NCBI GenBank assembly: GCA_973895155.1
Contig: OZ316897.1
Span: 1,054,001-1,118,000 of the forward strand
DNA from: Marsupella aquatica
Taxonomy: Eukaryota > Marchantiophyta
Direction: 5' to 3'
DNA length: 64,000 nucleotides
The translations under genes were made by a program, and so were the position numbers. This document shows, one piece after another, positions 32,699-43,135 of the stretch (positions are counted from its first letter, which is position 1; every line of letters begins with the position of its first letter). The notes below the pieces were generated by a model that made no database searches, had not been told where the DNA came from, and worked only from the letters and a program-made list of their open reading frames with translations.

Positions 32699-35600
32699 AT
32701 GACATACGACTGTGACATCTGTGGCTGCAAAGGATTTAAAACCAATGGTGGGCTCGCTTCTCACAAGAGTACCAATAGATCATGCAAATTAGCATTAGCC
32801 CAGAAGGAGGTTGAGCCATTTCCCCCATTCTATGTTGGGGAATCTTCTTCTCCACTAGAAGTGCAACAAACTGCTGACGAATTGATCCACATGATTGATG
32901 ATCCTCAAGATCATCCATCCACAGCTAACATTGAGGAAATATTATGTACTCCTGTAAGCAATTTCTGTAGAGCCAGTGATCCAAAGGACAGGTTTGATTC
33001 AACATTTCACCTAGTGGCCTTTTTAAGGCAATGTAGAAATACTCTAGGGATGTCTATCAAGGACACCAGAAGGTTTTTGGGTATGCTTTTTCACCCAAAT
33101 TTTAATAGAGAAGATGTTTCTGTGAAAAATGTAAGTGACCTTCTCGCATATGAAGAAAAGATGGCAAGTGATCATGGTATTGAATGGAAGCAAGCGGTGG
33201 TTAGAGAGAAAGACCAGCATGTGCACGAGTTGGTGCTGCATTTTCAAGATCCAGTGAAAGTGTTGTCTACTTTGTTTTCAAATTCCAACAACAAGAAAGA
33301 CTTCAAACTGCTTCCCGCTGAAGCTGAGGCAACAGACCACTACAGTACTCCGGAAACAGGGCACTGGTGGAGACAGATGCATGTAAGGAAACATACTGTA
33401 CTTATCTATTCAATTGAGCTTTTCTTTTTGTTCCTGGATGAGGTTGGACACTTAGTTTGTTGGTGTTTGCTGCAGACTCTCGTACAACAGAGGTGTCCAG
33501 GTGGAGTCATTGCCGCAATCATCTTGTATTCAGATCAAACTTCCCTGTCTAATAACCAGAGAGTCTCTGGATATCCATTGATGATGTCCTTAGCCAACAT
33601 TGAATGTGCTGGACGGCGGGAGGAGCTTGGCCATGCCTTGTTAGCCATTTTTCCCACTTATGGACCATGTGATCAGGAATTGTTGAACTCTAGAAATCCA
33701 ACTAGGCTCAAGTGCTCACTTTTGCACAAGTGTTTGAGCATCTTGTTGGCACCACTCAAGGCATTGAGTTTTACGTAAGTCATTATTTCTTTAACCTAAT
33801 TTCTCTGTTATTTCCTATAACCCAAATTACTATCTATGTGGTTGCTGATATATTTTTTAGATCCATTTTATATTACATTTGTGCCAAGACATTGATTGTT
33901 CATTGGCATGTGATGCGACAGGGGCTTGCCGTTGGAGGATCCATTAGGTTCACAGAAATGGGTATTCCCACTCCTATATGGCTACATCGGTGACCATCCA
34001 GAGAGCTGCAAAGTAACGTGCACTTTTGACTCCAATAGATGCAGTTTTCCATGTAGCACATGCCACTGTCCTCGAGGTCAATTGAGCACAGTTACAGCAA
34101 GGCTTGAATATCGAACTCAAGAAAACATGAGTGCTCTATATGAGGAGATGAATGAAGTATCAGGAACTGTGGCTGTGATGGATGAATTGTCCAGGAGTAA
34201 CTCTGTCCATCCCATTCAGGTACAAAGTTTATGATATCTGAATTTGCATCATCACTAGTTCTATTTTGCAAATTTATCATTTATTCTTTTGAATTATCAA
34301 AGTGAACGTAAATACTTATGCAAGTGTGTCTGTGTGTGTTGGCAGTGTGCACTTTGGGGTTTCCTTGGTGGGGATACGATTCTAGGAAACCCGTATAGAT
34401 GTGTGCATCCTGACAAGATGCACCAATTTGATTTAGGTTTGTTTAAAACCCTAATTGGGATCTTGAAAGTCATGGCAGTTGAAGTGCCGGCTGTCACATT
34501 CAAACGAAAAGCATTACAGGTATTGGACCGGAGGTTGGCTTGGGTGTTAGAGCATCACCGGTATCCAGAGTTCAGACTTCCCTCGTGCAAGGGAAGGACT
34601 GGATATTTTACTTCTAACGCCACTTTCCAGGCATTTGAACATAGGTGTGTGTTTCAGGTTCTAATTCCAGTGATGCTTGGAGTTTACCCGACCCCTGTGT
34701 TGCAAGTTGTGATCTCTATGTGGGATTGGTATACTTTGGCTTTCCGGAAAGCTGTGCACACTGAGGAGACTCTGGCAAAAATGGATCGGCTGATGGTAGT
34801 GTAAGTACTTCTTGCTTTTTACTGGATAGTTCATTCTATTATTGCTCACTGATTATATTAGGCTGCCAAGTTGTTATGAATAAGACAGAATTATTAATAA
34901 TTTGCACATGATGTTGTGCAGGATGGTGAGAAAGTTGATAGTGGTGTTAGGAAAGTATCAAAAATCAGAATTTGATACTGTAAAGGTCCACGCAATGGCT
35001 CACCTCTCTGATTCTATTCGGCGGTCAGGGATTCCAGTGGAGTATTCGACTAATCTGTATGAACATTTGCACATTTTGTTGATGAAAGTGCCATATAGAG
35101 CCAGCAACAAAAAGGAATTCGCCAAGCAAATGACTAACCACCACCGAAGGCTACTAGCTCTTAGCCGAAAAAATGCTACCTCCATTTCAGAGGTTGATAA
35201 GGCAGATGATCGATTCACTGCGTTAGACAAGGTAAGGTGCTTAGGCGGTGAATTATCCATTGAAAATATAATTGGTTTGATATCTGTAATGCAATGCATT
35301 CTATTCGTCGACTTATAACTGATGTAATGTGAATGGCAGGCTGTGGCAACAGGGTCTAATGTTCTCATGGGCACAAGCCTACGTTTCCATATGGACTGGT
35401 TGCAGAGGGAGATAACTGATATCCCTCTTAGCGGTAAAGAGGTCTTGACTACACAACCAGAGATATCGTTGCATTTGAAGACATCTTTGCAAGGTTATTG
35501 TGTCGTTAATGATTTGCAGACCATTGAGGTGAGCAACTTGTGACTTGTAAGTAGTTGTGAATAAGGTTTAAGAACTTGCTTAGCTGCATGGTCATCTTTA

Positions 35601-36123
35601 CTAGACACCTCCATATCTGATGAGGGTTTCAATTGATTGCATCAGACTCTCGGAGTAAAGACAGGGGTGGCCATTGCAGCAGGAGTGGGTGATAGATTTG
35701 CGGATTGGCCCATGACAGGCAGGGCCACCCCGAGTTTTCATGGTGCCCCTTACTTCAGGTGATGTTGCCATACAGATGGAGAAAGTTGGGGATGAGCCCT
35801 TGACATGGTATGCCCAACTACGACTCCTGTTCACTTGTCCAGTGACCACTAGCAGTGGAGATAAAGCCACCCGGGACATGGCTTTAGTGAGGTGGTATAA
35901 TAGTCAAACAAGACCAGAGAGGACTACTGGGTGCTTGATCCTAAAGCTAGTGGTGGATAGGACTGAGATAGGAGGCCACTCAGGGACCTCTAGCAGGAGG
36001 AGACTAGCAGCATATGATGTGGTAGAAGTAGCCAACATTCTAAGTGTAGTTCATCTTGTGCCTCATTATGGAGTGGATGAGCACGAGGCAGGAGAATTCC
36101 TCTTGAATAGGTTTAAGTTCTGA
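32699..36123 (+). CDS. Plavaka-like DNA transposase, seven exons
   Basis: Exons: 32699-33382, 33476-33774, 33922-34219, 34346-34800, 34922-35231, 35340-35528 and about 35719-36123, giving about 879 aa. Phases agree at every GT-AG border; the acceptor of the last exon (35718) is the least certain. Residues 4-30 form a C2H2/C2HC finger (CDICGCKGFKTNGGLASHKS). The RNase H-like core follows the family order: HWWRQMH, then VIAAIILYSDQTSLS (acidic D at about 248), SLANIE, LLHKCLSILLAPLK, FPLLYGYIGDHPESC, a CxxC-type insert (CSTCHCPRGQL), HPDKMHQFDLGLFK (about 448-461) and YEHLHILLMKVPYRASNKKE. Plavaka transposases are best known from basidiomycete fungi. The frame has no internal stop, so the gene may still be functional. 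It reads toward the right terminus. Confidence 0.85.
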
Positions 36124-36149
36124 AGCAATTGATGAGCAAGATAAAGTTG

Positions 36150-37225
36150 GAATAAAATTGTCTACAAACTTTGAAGCCATTAAAAATATGTCATTGTAAG
36201 TATGTCTCAAATTTGAATTGTTTAGTTTTATCTCGAGAGTATCTAAGTCTTTCAAGTTTACAACAACTAAATCCCTCAAAACATCTCAGCCAAGAGTGTT
36301 GAGGCACGTCCTAGATCTATTTCAATCAATACCACTTTCCAAGGATGTGGCTGTACCTAGCAACCTATCATCCACTAACCGACAATGAAACCTTGAAATT
36401 TTACTAATGAAGTACCTAGCAACCTATTATCCATTTACCAACAATGAAACCTTGAAATTTCACTAATAAAGTACCTAGCAACCTATCATCCACTAACCAA
36501 CAATGAAACCTTGAAATTTCACTGATGAAAAGATGACCTTTAAACAATGCATTTGCAATGATTCAACCTAATTTCACTGATGAAAAGATGACCTTTAAAC
36601 AATGCATTTGCAATGATTCAACCTTGGAAAGAGTGGACCATTCCACACTAAATACTGTATCAGTATATAAACATTGTGTCACATATGAGAGGGTAATATG
36701 CAATCAAAACACAATGAAAAGTTAAAAAGACAACAACAAATATACAAGTCTAACCCCAACAACTAAACCTCAATTAATCAACAGCGCAACCATGAAGTGT
36801 CATCAATGAATCTATATTATTCAAACAATGCATCCATGGATATGTTATAATGAAAATGGAATTGTTCAATACTGAAATGTTCATAATGTATCAATGTGAA
36901 AACATTGCACAACATATCTAAGGGTAATATGCAATGAATAGACAATGAAAAACTGAGGGAATTCATTGAATATGTGATACTGAAAAATTACTAAATCATT
37001 GTCCATATTTTCAGCAATGCTTCTATAATGTTTTTCATCGTCTAAACTGCAATTAGTAAACCATCAATGTTTCAACACGCATACAACACTAATACAAGTC
37101 ATCACAATTTTAGACCAATCAACGTCAGTCCATTCAACAATGAACCAATGATGAAACAGACAGTGCAGAAAACAATGATGTTTAAACATTGCAATGAAAT
37201 CATCATGACACACTGTTGAAAGGGA
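36150..37225. repeat. Right subterminal zone with 59-bp and about 51-bp tandem repeats and many CAATG motifs
   Basis: Three copies of a 59-bp unit start at 36353, 36412 and 36471 (GTACCTAGCAACCTATCATC … CAATGAAACCTTGAAATTT). They are followed by two copies of a unit of about 51 bp (AAGATGACCTTTAAACAATG) between 36517 and 36625. Beyond them CAATG occurs every few dozen bases to the terminus. The composition matches the left zone at 16600-17450. Confidence 0.8.
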
Positions 37226-37247
37226 TGGATCCTAAATTCCTGATGTA
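37226..37247 (-). repeat. Right terminal inverted repeat of the large element
   Basis: Read on the minus strand from 37247: TACATCAGGAATTTAGG then ATCC, matching the left terminus at 16550 with one substitution in 17 bases. It is followed on the plus strand by AACCCTAAAC. Confidence 0.6.
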
Positions 37248-37256
37248 AACCCTAAA

Positions 37257-37490
37257 CAATACCCAGGGATCCCACAAGGACCACACCAGGAAGGTTGGAC
37301 TAAGACCACAAGCCAGGGTAAGGAGAACCAAGTACTCCCATCAGGACAACCCACCCACACACACACAAGGGGGGACAATACCCAGGGATCCCACAAAGAC
37401 CATACCAGGAAGGTTGGACTAAAACCACAAGCCAGGGGCAAGGAGAACCCAGTACTCCCATCAGTACACCCCACCCACACATACCCTCCA
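37257..37490. repeat. 119-bp direct repeat, two copies
   Basis: Copies start at 37257 and 37376 with CAATACCCAGGGATCCCACA and are about 90% alike. They begin ten bases outside the proposed right terminus. The minus-strand frames through them are repeat artefacts. Confidence 0.9.
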
Positions 37491-38794
37491 CACCTTGTTT
37501 GTGGAGTGTGTATTGACCTTGGGACCTATAGGTTCTAGGCTAATCCCCTAGCCAGCAACCCTAAGCCACTTGCTTTTTCCCCAACCGAGAGCACTGGCTT
37601 GCTTATGTCATTAATACTTCCCAGTTCTATGCCTTATACCAAGTCAAAGTTCTGGTCCCCTAATCAAAATGTTTGAAAAGATACTTTAATGAGTCATACT
37701 CATATAACACCTTTTCCTTCTATAATTGTTCCCATCATACTGATCTAACACCTTTCCTTTTGTAATTGTCCACGTTTTTGGGTTTCAAAAAGCCATTGCA
37801 ATCCTTACTTAGCTTAAATGATGGTCCGCCCAAAATATATATCGTGATCAGCATGATTGTCTTGGGCCCACTTCTTGACATCAACTGTCTACTGTAATAT
37901 GTAATGCCAAAAATTTCATTTTCTGGGCTTACAAATTTGGAAATGGAGAGAACAAACCTAGGCCGTCAGATGTTTCCAAAGATTTTTATGGACTCTTGGA
38001 TCCATTGACCAAGAGTGTCCAAAGATATACTTTTCATAATAGAATACATAGTATAAGTGATGACTCTTATGTTCCATCGTGTATTTTTTACAAGTAGCAA
38101 AGTACGCAAGTTGGGAGGAGAATCTTTTGGGGCATGAGAAACTTTGAAGTGTATGAGGATTTAAAGGGAGGAAAACTTATGGGTTAATTGGGCCTGGGAA
38201 GGAAGGGAATGAAGAAATGGGACAAAGGGAGAGGAAGAAAATTAAAATGGTTCCCTCCCAATAGTATTGTGCAACCACACCTTGACCCCACAACCCGAGG
38301 GGCCATGCCTCTGGCACTCCCTCTCACACTCCCACCCTCCCATGTCCTCGCCCTCCCAGCAACATCTTTTTCCAAGATAAAGTATAAATGCCAAAGTGAA
38401 GGCCAACTGTTTTGTCTTTACATTTTTTTATTCTTTTTAACTGTTTTACCTTTTGTGAAAACAGTACCAATTTACTTTTTTCCATCTAAACTTCTATTTC
38501 TTTTTAAAGAAGGCTTTTTTTATGAAGGCCTATGAGATCAAACTCAGAACATTTTTTTCTTCACAAGACCCGAAAGTGTATCCACCTCAATTTGACGATA
38601 AGGCTTCTCTTCACATTGATTGCTACATTGACATATCCTTTGGAGAGTCGCAGATTCCACAACGCACCATCGGTCAAGCACTGAGAGTTCCCCGGGGAAA
38701 AGATCGAGGAAAAAACTTTTGGAGATGTAATTCGTTCATTAACGAGGAGAGGATATAAGCGTGTTAATTCCATCTTCACTTGAACTTGAAACAA

Positions 38795-38908
38795 GAGTCA
38801 AGTGCTCAAATCTTCACACACAATAATCATCGATCGATTCATTGGGTTTGAGTCAAGTGCTCAAATCTTCACACACAATAATATGATCAACAATCGATTC
38901 ATTGGGTA
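38795..38908. repeat. 55-bp direct repeat, two copies
   Basis: GAGTCAAGTGCTCAAATCTT begins at 38795 and 38850. The copies continue through ATCGATTCATTGGGT, with a few extra bases in the second. Confidence 0.9.
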
Positions 38909-39004
38909 TGAATCTAGGAATCATCGGTCGATCCAAAACTACTGTACTAGCCTGCGTTCCGCGGTACTGTGTAGCGCCAATGATTTCATCTACACTCTCA
39001 AGTA

Positions 39005-39124
39005 CTAATACATTCGTCCGAGAACCTCGCCAAACTTTCGTGGCAATCTTCGGGGCTGGACCCATGTACGAAGGTGTGCTATATATGTGCAACGAGACAG
39101 TACATTCTCGGACGAATGTATTAG
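39005..39124. repeat. Perfect 20-bp inverted repeat around an 80-bp loop
   Basis: CTAATACATTCGTCCGAGAA (39005-39024) is the exact reverse complement of 39105-39124. The intervening 80 bp has no long open frame. It could be the ends of a miniature element or a hairpin RNA; no target duplication is visible at its edges. Confidence 0.9.
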
Positions 39125-41735
39125 CAAGTTTCTATATCTCTTTGGTTTGTTAATTTGTCCCTAATTTTGTTCGTTTGTGTCCACTTCTCAACGGTCGATC
39201 TTTTGGCTTTTGAACCAATATATCCCTTGTATCATGGTGAGTCACTTGATTGTTTGAACCACGTTACAGACTGGTCATCTGCTTCCAAAATTAAAGGTGC
39301 TGGTTCTGCTATAAATGTTACTCAATTTGAAAGGCTTTCGTGCCTTCACAAAAGAAAGGGTGCTCCTTACCCCGTCTCCTTTCTTCCGGGTGGCACGGAC
39401 CTGTCCACCAGATCTTTGGTACCTTGAGGCTTGGTAGAGTCTTCTTCTGGTGTAATTTACCTTTTCGAATGAGCTAGGTACGTAGCCGCCAGAACTCGCG
39501 CTATGAGTACAATCCGGCTCGATCTCTGACTTGAGAGAGTTTCAAACTTCGATCATGATATACATGTGGCTGACGTAGTAGGCTGCCACCGTAGTATCCC
39601 TTACATTGCATTGGAATGAAAGCGCATAATTTGAGACTAAAGTTTTCTATATCCCTTGGGTAGCATCCTTTCCTACCTACGTTCTGCACCCTATCATCAG
39701 CAAAGTTGTTGAATTGTTTTGGATTTTAAATCAAAGATATGGGTAAAGGTCTGGTCCCTGTGAATGCACACTGAGGTCACACACAACAGGAACGAATGGG
39801 CAACCTTAGCTAGGTCAACACAATAATGCACAACGACACAATCATGCATACATTCCGTGTCCGTATCTCATGGACTCTTTCAGAATTGCACGTTTCCTCC
39901 GCAGACGTTGTAACAAGTTGGATAAATACCAATCAAAACTTTGAGAGCTTTTTATTCTGTGTCATGAAATTATAACCTAGGTTGTCAACTACAAGATCGT
40001 CTCACAACTGGGAAACACTAACGATATCGTAGAGGACTGATTAGTTGACCAGTGCCTATTAGTTTAGGGATCAGGATCCAAGATCAGGATGTGAACATGA
40101 ATGTAGAGCTCGATCACTCGTATTTTCACTTGTTCATGAAAAATCAACTATACTGCAAAATTCTCAATAGTGTCTTGAGTAGAGAGAAAGGAAATGTACC
40201 TTGGTCGGAGGAAGTAGTGGTACTCAGGATGTACAGTACTATAGAAATCCTAACTGTAATGTTCCCAATCGGACTCTCGACCCTCAACTTTGGATATGAG
40301 ATTTTGCATTAGAGTCATAGTCAAACTTGATTGCTGATTGAACACTTTAAGGGCCATAGTAGCCACTACAGAACTGCAATGACTGTATGAGTACGTTGCA
40401 TTGAATGGATGGAGGCGGGGATGGAGGAAAATTTAGATTGGCTCTGACTAATATCGAGAAAGATCTGCAGTCATATGAAGCACGTTTGCCAGTATTTTCA
40501 ATGATTAAATGCAGAGCACAAGCTGGATAATCAAACGTGAGCACGTTGTATTCAAAGCTTCAAGTCACTTAGCAATTCGCTCGTGATATTGTTTGATTTG
40601 TGGGATCTCCAAAGTCTTGCCAAATATATTTACTCTGTATTATATTCGCACTTGGATATATGATCACCATTACTTTCGTAATTTGCTAACTTTTGATCGT
40701 CAGCGATGGTTGAGAAAAACAATGGATACATGCACATCGTGGCAACGAGAGCTCCCCAGTCATGCACTCGCAATCCTGTTCTCTGGTTCTTTCGTACGGG
40801 AAGGGATGGTAGCTGTGCACAGCTGACTGAAATCAATCATTTTTAATCAGAATCTTACCAGTCTAAACCCCCAGCCCAATTTTGAACAGCCCCTTCGAGA
40901 GAATTGAGGAGCTGGTGATCTTGTTGCAATAAGCAAACTTACTGGAGTCTTAAGTTACTTATCTCTACAGACGGATGCCTTTCCAGACTTTCGTATTACG
41001 ATCGCTACTGTAGTTCCACTCACGTTTAAAATGCATCCTGACAGGGCCCGCTGGACGATAAACGGAGCTATTTGGAGGTACCCTCAACCATGTCCACGAA
41101 CGCATGAAGTTTCAATGAGGCCGCCACTACGTACGTAATAGCTGGAGCTCGATCATCACATTTGGGAAGCTGAAGCCTTTCTTGATTTGGCCAAAAGAAG
41201 GGATTCATATTGACACTGCCAGTGGCTGGAATAATGCAAATTAATCCAATTTGAAGACAGTTTCGAGGTTCGTAGTATCAATTTCAAAGGTCTGAAAACC
41301 CTGTTGTTGATCCTGGCTGAGATTTAGACCACATCAGGGACGAAGGAACCCGTACCTCCGCAGTCCCCGGACCGCAGATTTTGTATTGTTGAAGAGATTT
41401 TGCTACGACAAATTCTTGCAATATATGAAGCATCCTATGTTGAACTTCATTATTCATCACGGTAATTTATCAATATTGTTTTGCCCGGTCCCTTTCTATC
41501 GCAGGAAATGAATTGGGAAGTGATCCCAAGATTCGTTTGCATGGCTTCCCCTTCGAAAATGAACGGATAGTACCCAGACATTATGTGAACCGTGGTGAAT
41601 AGTTTCCATTTTCAGCAGAAAGCAAGCGAGAAAGCAAGCTAGGAAATTAGCGTCAATCCAATGTCACTTCAAACTAGGCTGGTCAGCAAACACAAGGGAA
41701 ACTCTAGGGAACAATCACAAAATGACAAGTTAAAG

Positions 41736-41812
41736 ATAACGAAGTTCTCCGCAGCTGTAGTGGTTCACAAATTATAGATAAGGAAGTTCTCCGCAGCTGC
41801 AGTGGTTCACTA
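41736..41812. repeat. Short direct duplication
   Basis: The phrase AAGTTCTCCGCAGCTGTAGT GGTTCAC occurs twice in a row (near 41741 and 41785) with one base changed. No coding context. Confidence 0.85.
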
Positions 41813-42889
41813 GCCCCGGTAGGAGATCTCAACAGTCATGTTACGAGCCCGCCTTTCCCAGCGATGAGCGCTGGCATCGAGCGATACAATTGATTTATGA
41901 ATTACGCCAACCAACAGCTCTACACATACAAAGTGAGAACGAACGAAGGCATGAATTTGAAGTACGTACAAGGGAACCATGGGCTCGTTCAAGGCACCTG
42001 TGTTCAATGAACAGTATCTGCGCAACACAGAATTTGGCCCGAAATTTGGGCACAACACAGAATGAAGGTAAGACTTTCTGGAGGCTAAGTGGAAACTTGA
42101 TTTTCTCTTCTCGTTTGCATTCCCAGAATCAACTGCCCAACTGATTTCTTGACTGGGATTGTAGCAGAAACCTTAATTCCCAACGCTACAGAAATAATCA
42201 CTTCATTCCAAAGACAGGATGTTGGGAACTAATCAGAGATGGCACCACTATTCTCCACCACTTCCCCTTCATTCGGTCTTCAGTGTATCCGTTGGGACTT
42301 GGTCTCCTCGTTTTTCTTGGTGACCTTCGTTCCCTTCGGTCATTTGGCAGTGGTATACGTAGTACTCCAAGGAGCGATATGGCTTGTGAATTCTCTCTAA
42401 TAAAGGGTGGATTTCGTGACAAAAAGACGGATTCACGTCAATGCCGGTGGGCGCTCACTTTCTGTGACTCCTTCAGATTCTCCCCATGTATCAGACGAAC
42501 AACCCCCATGATCCGGTCCAGTGCAGTGCTTGGAGACGATTTCGTGATTCATCTTCCCTGGTCACAGCACAGGCTACGAAGGCCAGGGGGGCTGTCCGTT
42601 CAACGTATCTGGTCACCTTGCTGGGTTACATTCATTGTACTCAGCCCTGCTAAAGGGAGACGTTGCTGTACCTGTACATGATTAATTTAAACCTCTGGTC
42701 GAGTCAAAGAGAGCCCAGTTCCACGGAACAAGAGGCCCATGAGAAGGGGCCCTCGGTTCTCCCCCTATGAGGGTAAGGAACGACTATGGGACCTCAGGCC
42801 CCAGTAGGGGGTTCCATAGCCGCTCGGGCTCCTGCTTCCTATCTCCTGCTTGCTAAAGGCCATATGATTATGTGAATCTAACTAATAAA

Positions 42890-43135
42890 GGGCAATCAAA
42901 AGCTACTCCATGAGCCTATGTCTAGAATGGCACCGGTACATGAATCTATGTAATCAAGGGGAATCAAAAGCTACTCAGTGAGCCTAGTGTCTAAAGGAAC
43001 TTTTAGACCTTGACTCTAATTGGGTGCATAATTGAAAGTGAGGTGCAGAGCTACTCCATGAGCCTAATGTGTAGAGCAAAACTTTTAGACCTTGACTCTA
43101 ACTGAGTGCATAATTGAAAGGGAGGTGCAGAGAAA
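42890..43135. repeat. Tandem repeat of about 82 bp, two full copies and a partial one
   Basis: Units share GCTACTCCATGAGCCTA and CTTTTAGACCTTGACTCTAA, with the latter at 43000 and 43082. A partial copy precedes them at about 42900. It may be debris of an LTR-type element, but I see no element boundaries. Confidence 0.8.

Larger units (their letters stand above)
16550..37247. mobile_element. Candidate giant Plavaka-like DNA transposon with captured host gene fragments
   Basis: Seen: the left end (16550) reads TACATCAGGAAATTAGG. The right end (37247), read on the opposite strand, gives TACATCAGGAATTTAGG. Both are followed inward by AT-rich zones unusually full of CAATG/CATTG. Near the right end lies a Plavaka-like transposase gene (plus), near the left end an unknown multi-exon gene (minus), and in between several truncated, mutated host gene pieces. 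Known: Plavaka is an RNase H-fold transposase family best described in fungi; Pack-type elements of other superfamilies carry host exons with their introns. Inferred: these parts form one element of about 20.7 kb. Alternatives: two related elements whose outer ends happen to match, or nested insertions around a degenerate host locus. The bases AACCC flank both ends with a one-base offset, so a target duplication is only suggested. Confidence 0.55.

Noticed and set aside
16544-37252. A firm target-site duplication AACCC around the large element
   Set aside because: The five bases occur on both sides, but the left copy is offset by one C, and AACCC-like sequence is common near CCCTAAA-type DNA. 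It is kept only as a hint.
37232-37491. Minus-strand frames rich in Cys and Trp (WSLWDPWVLSPLVCVWVGC)
   Set aside because: The two frames are the same 119-bp repeat read twice; no homology or start context.
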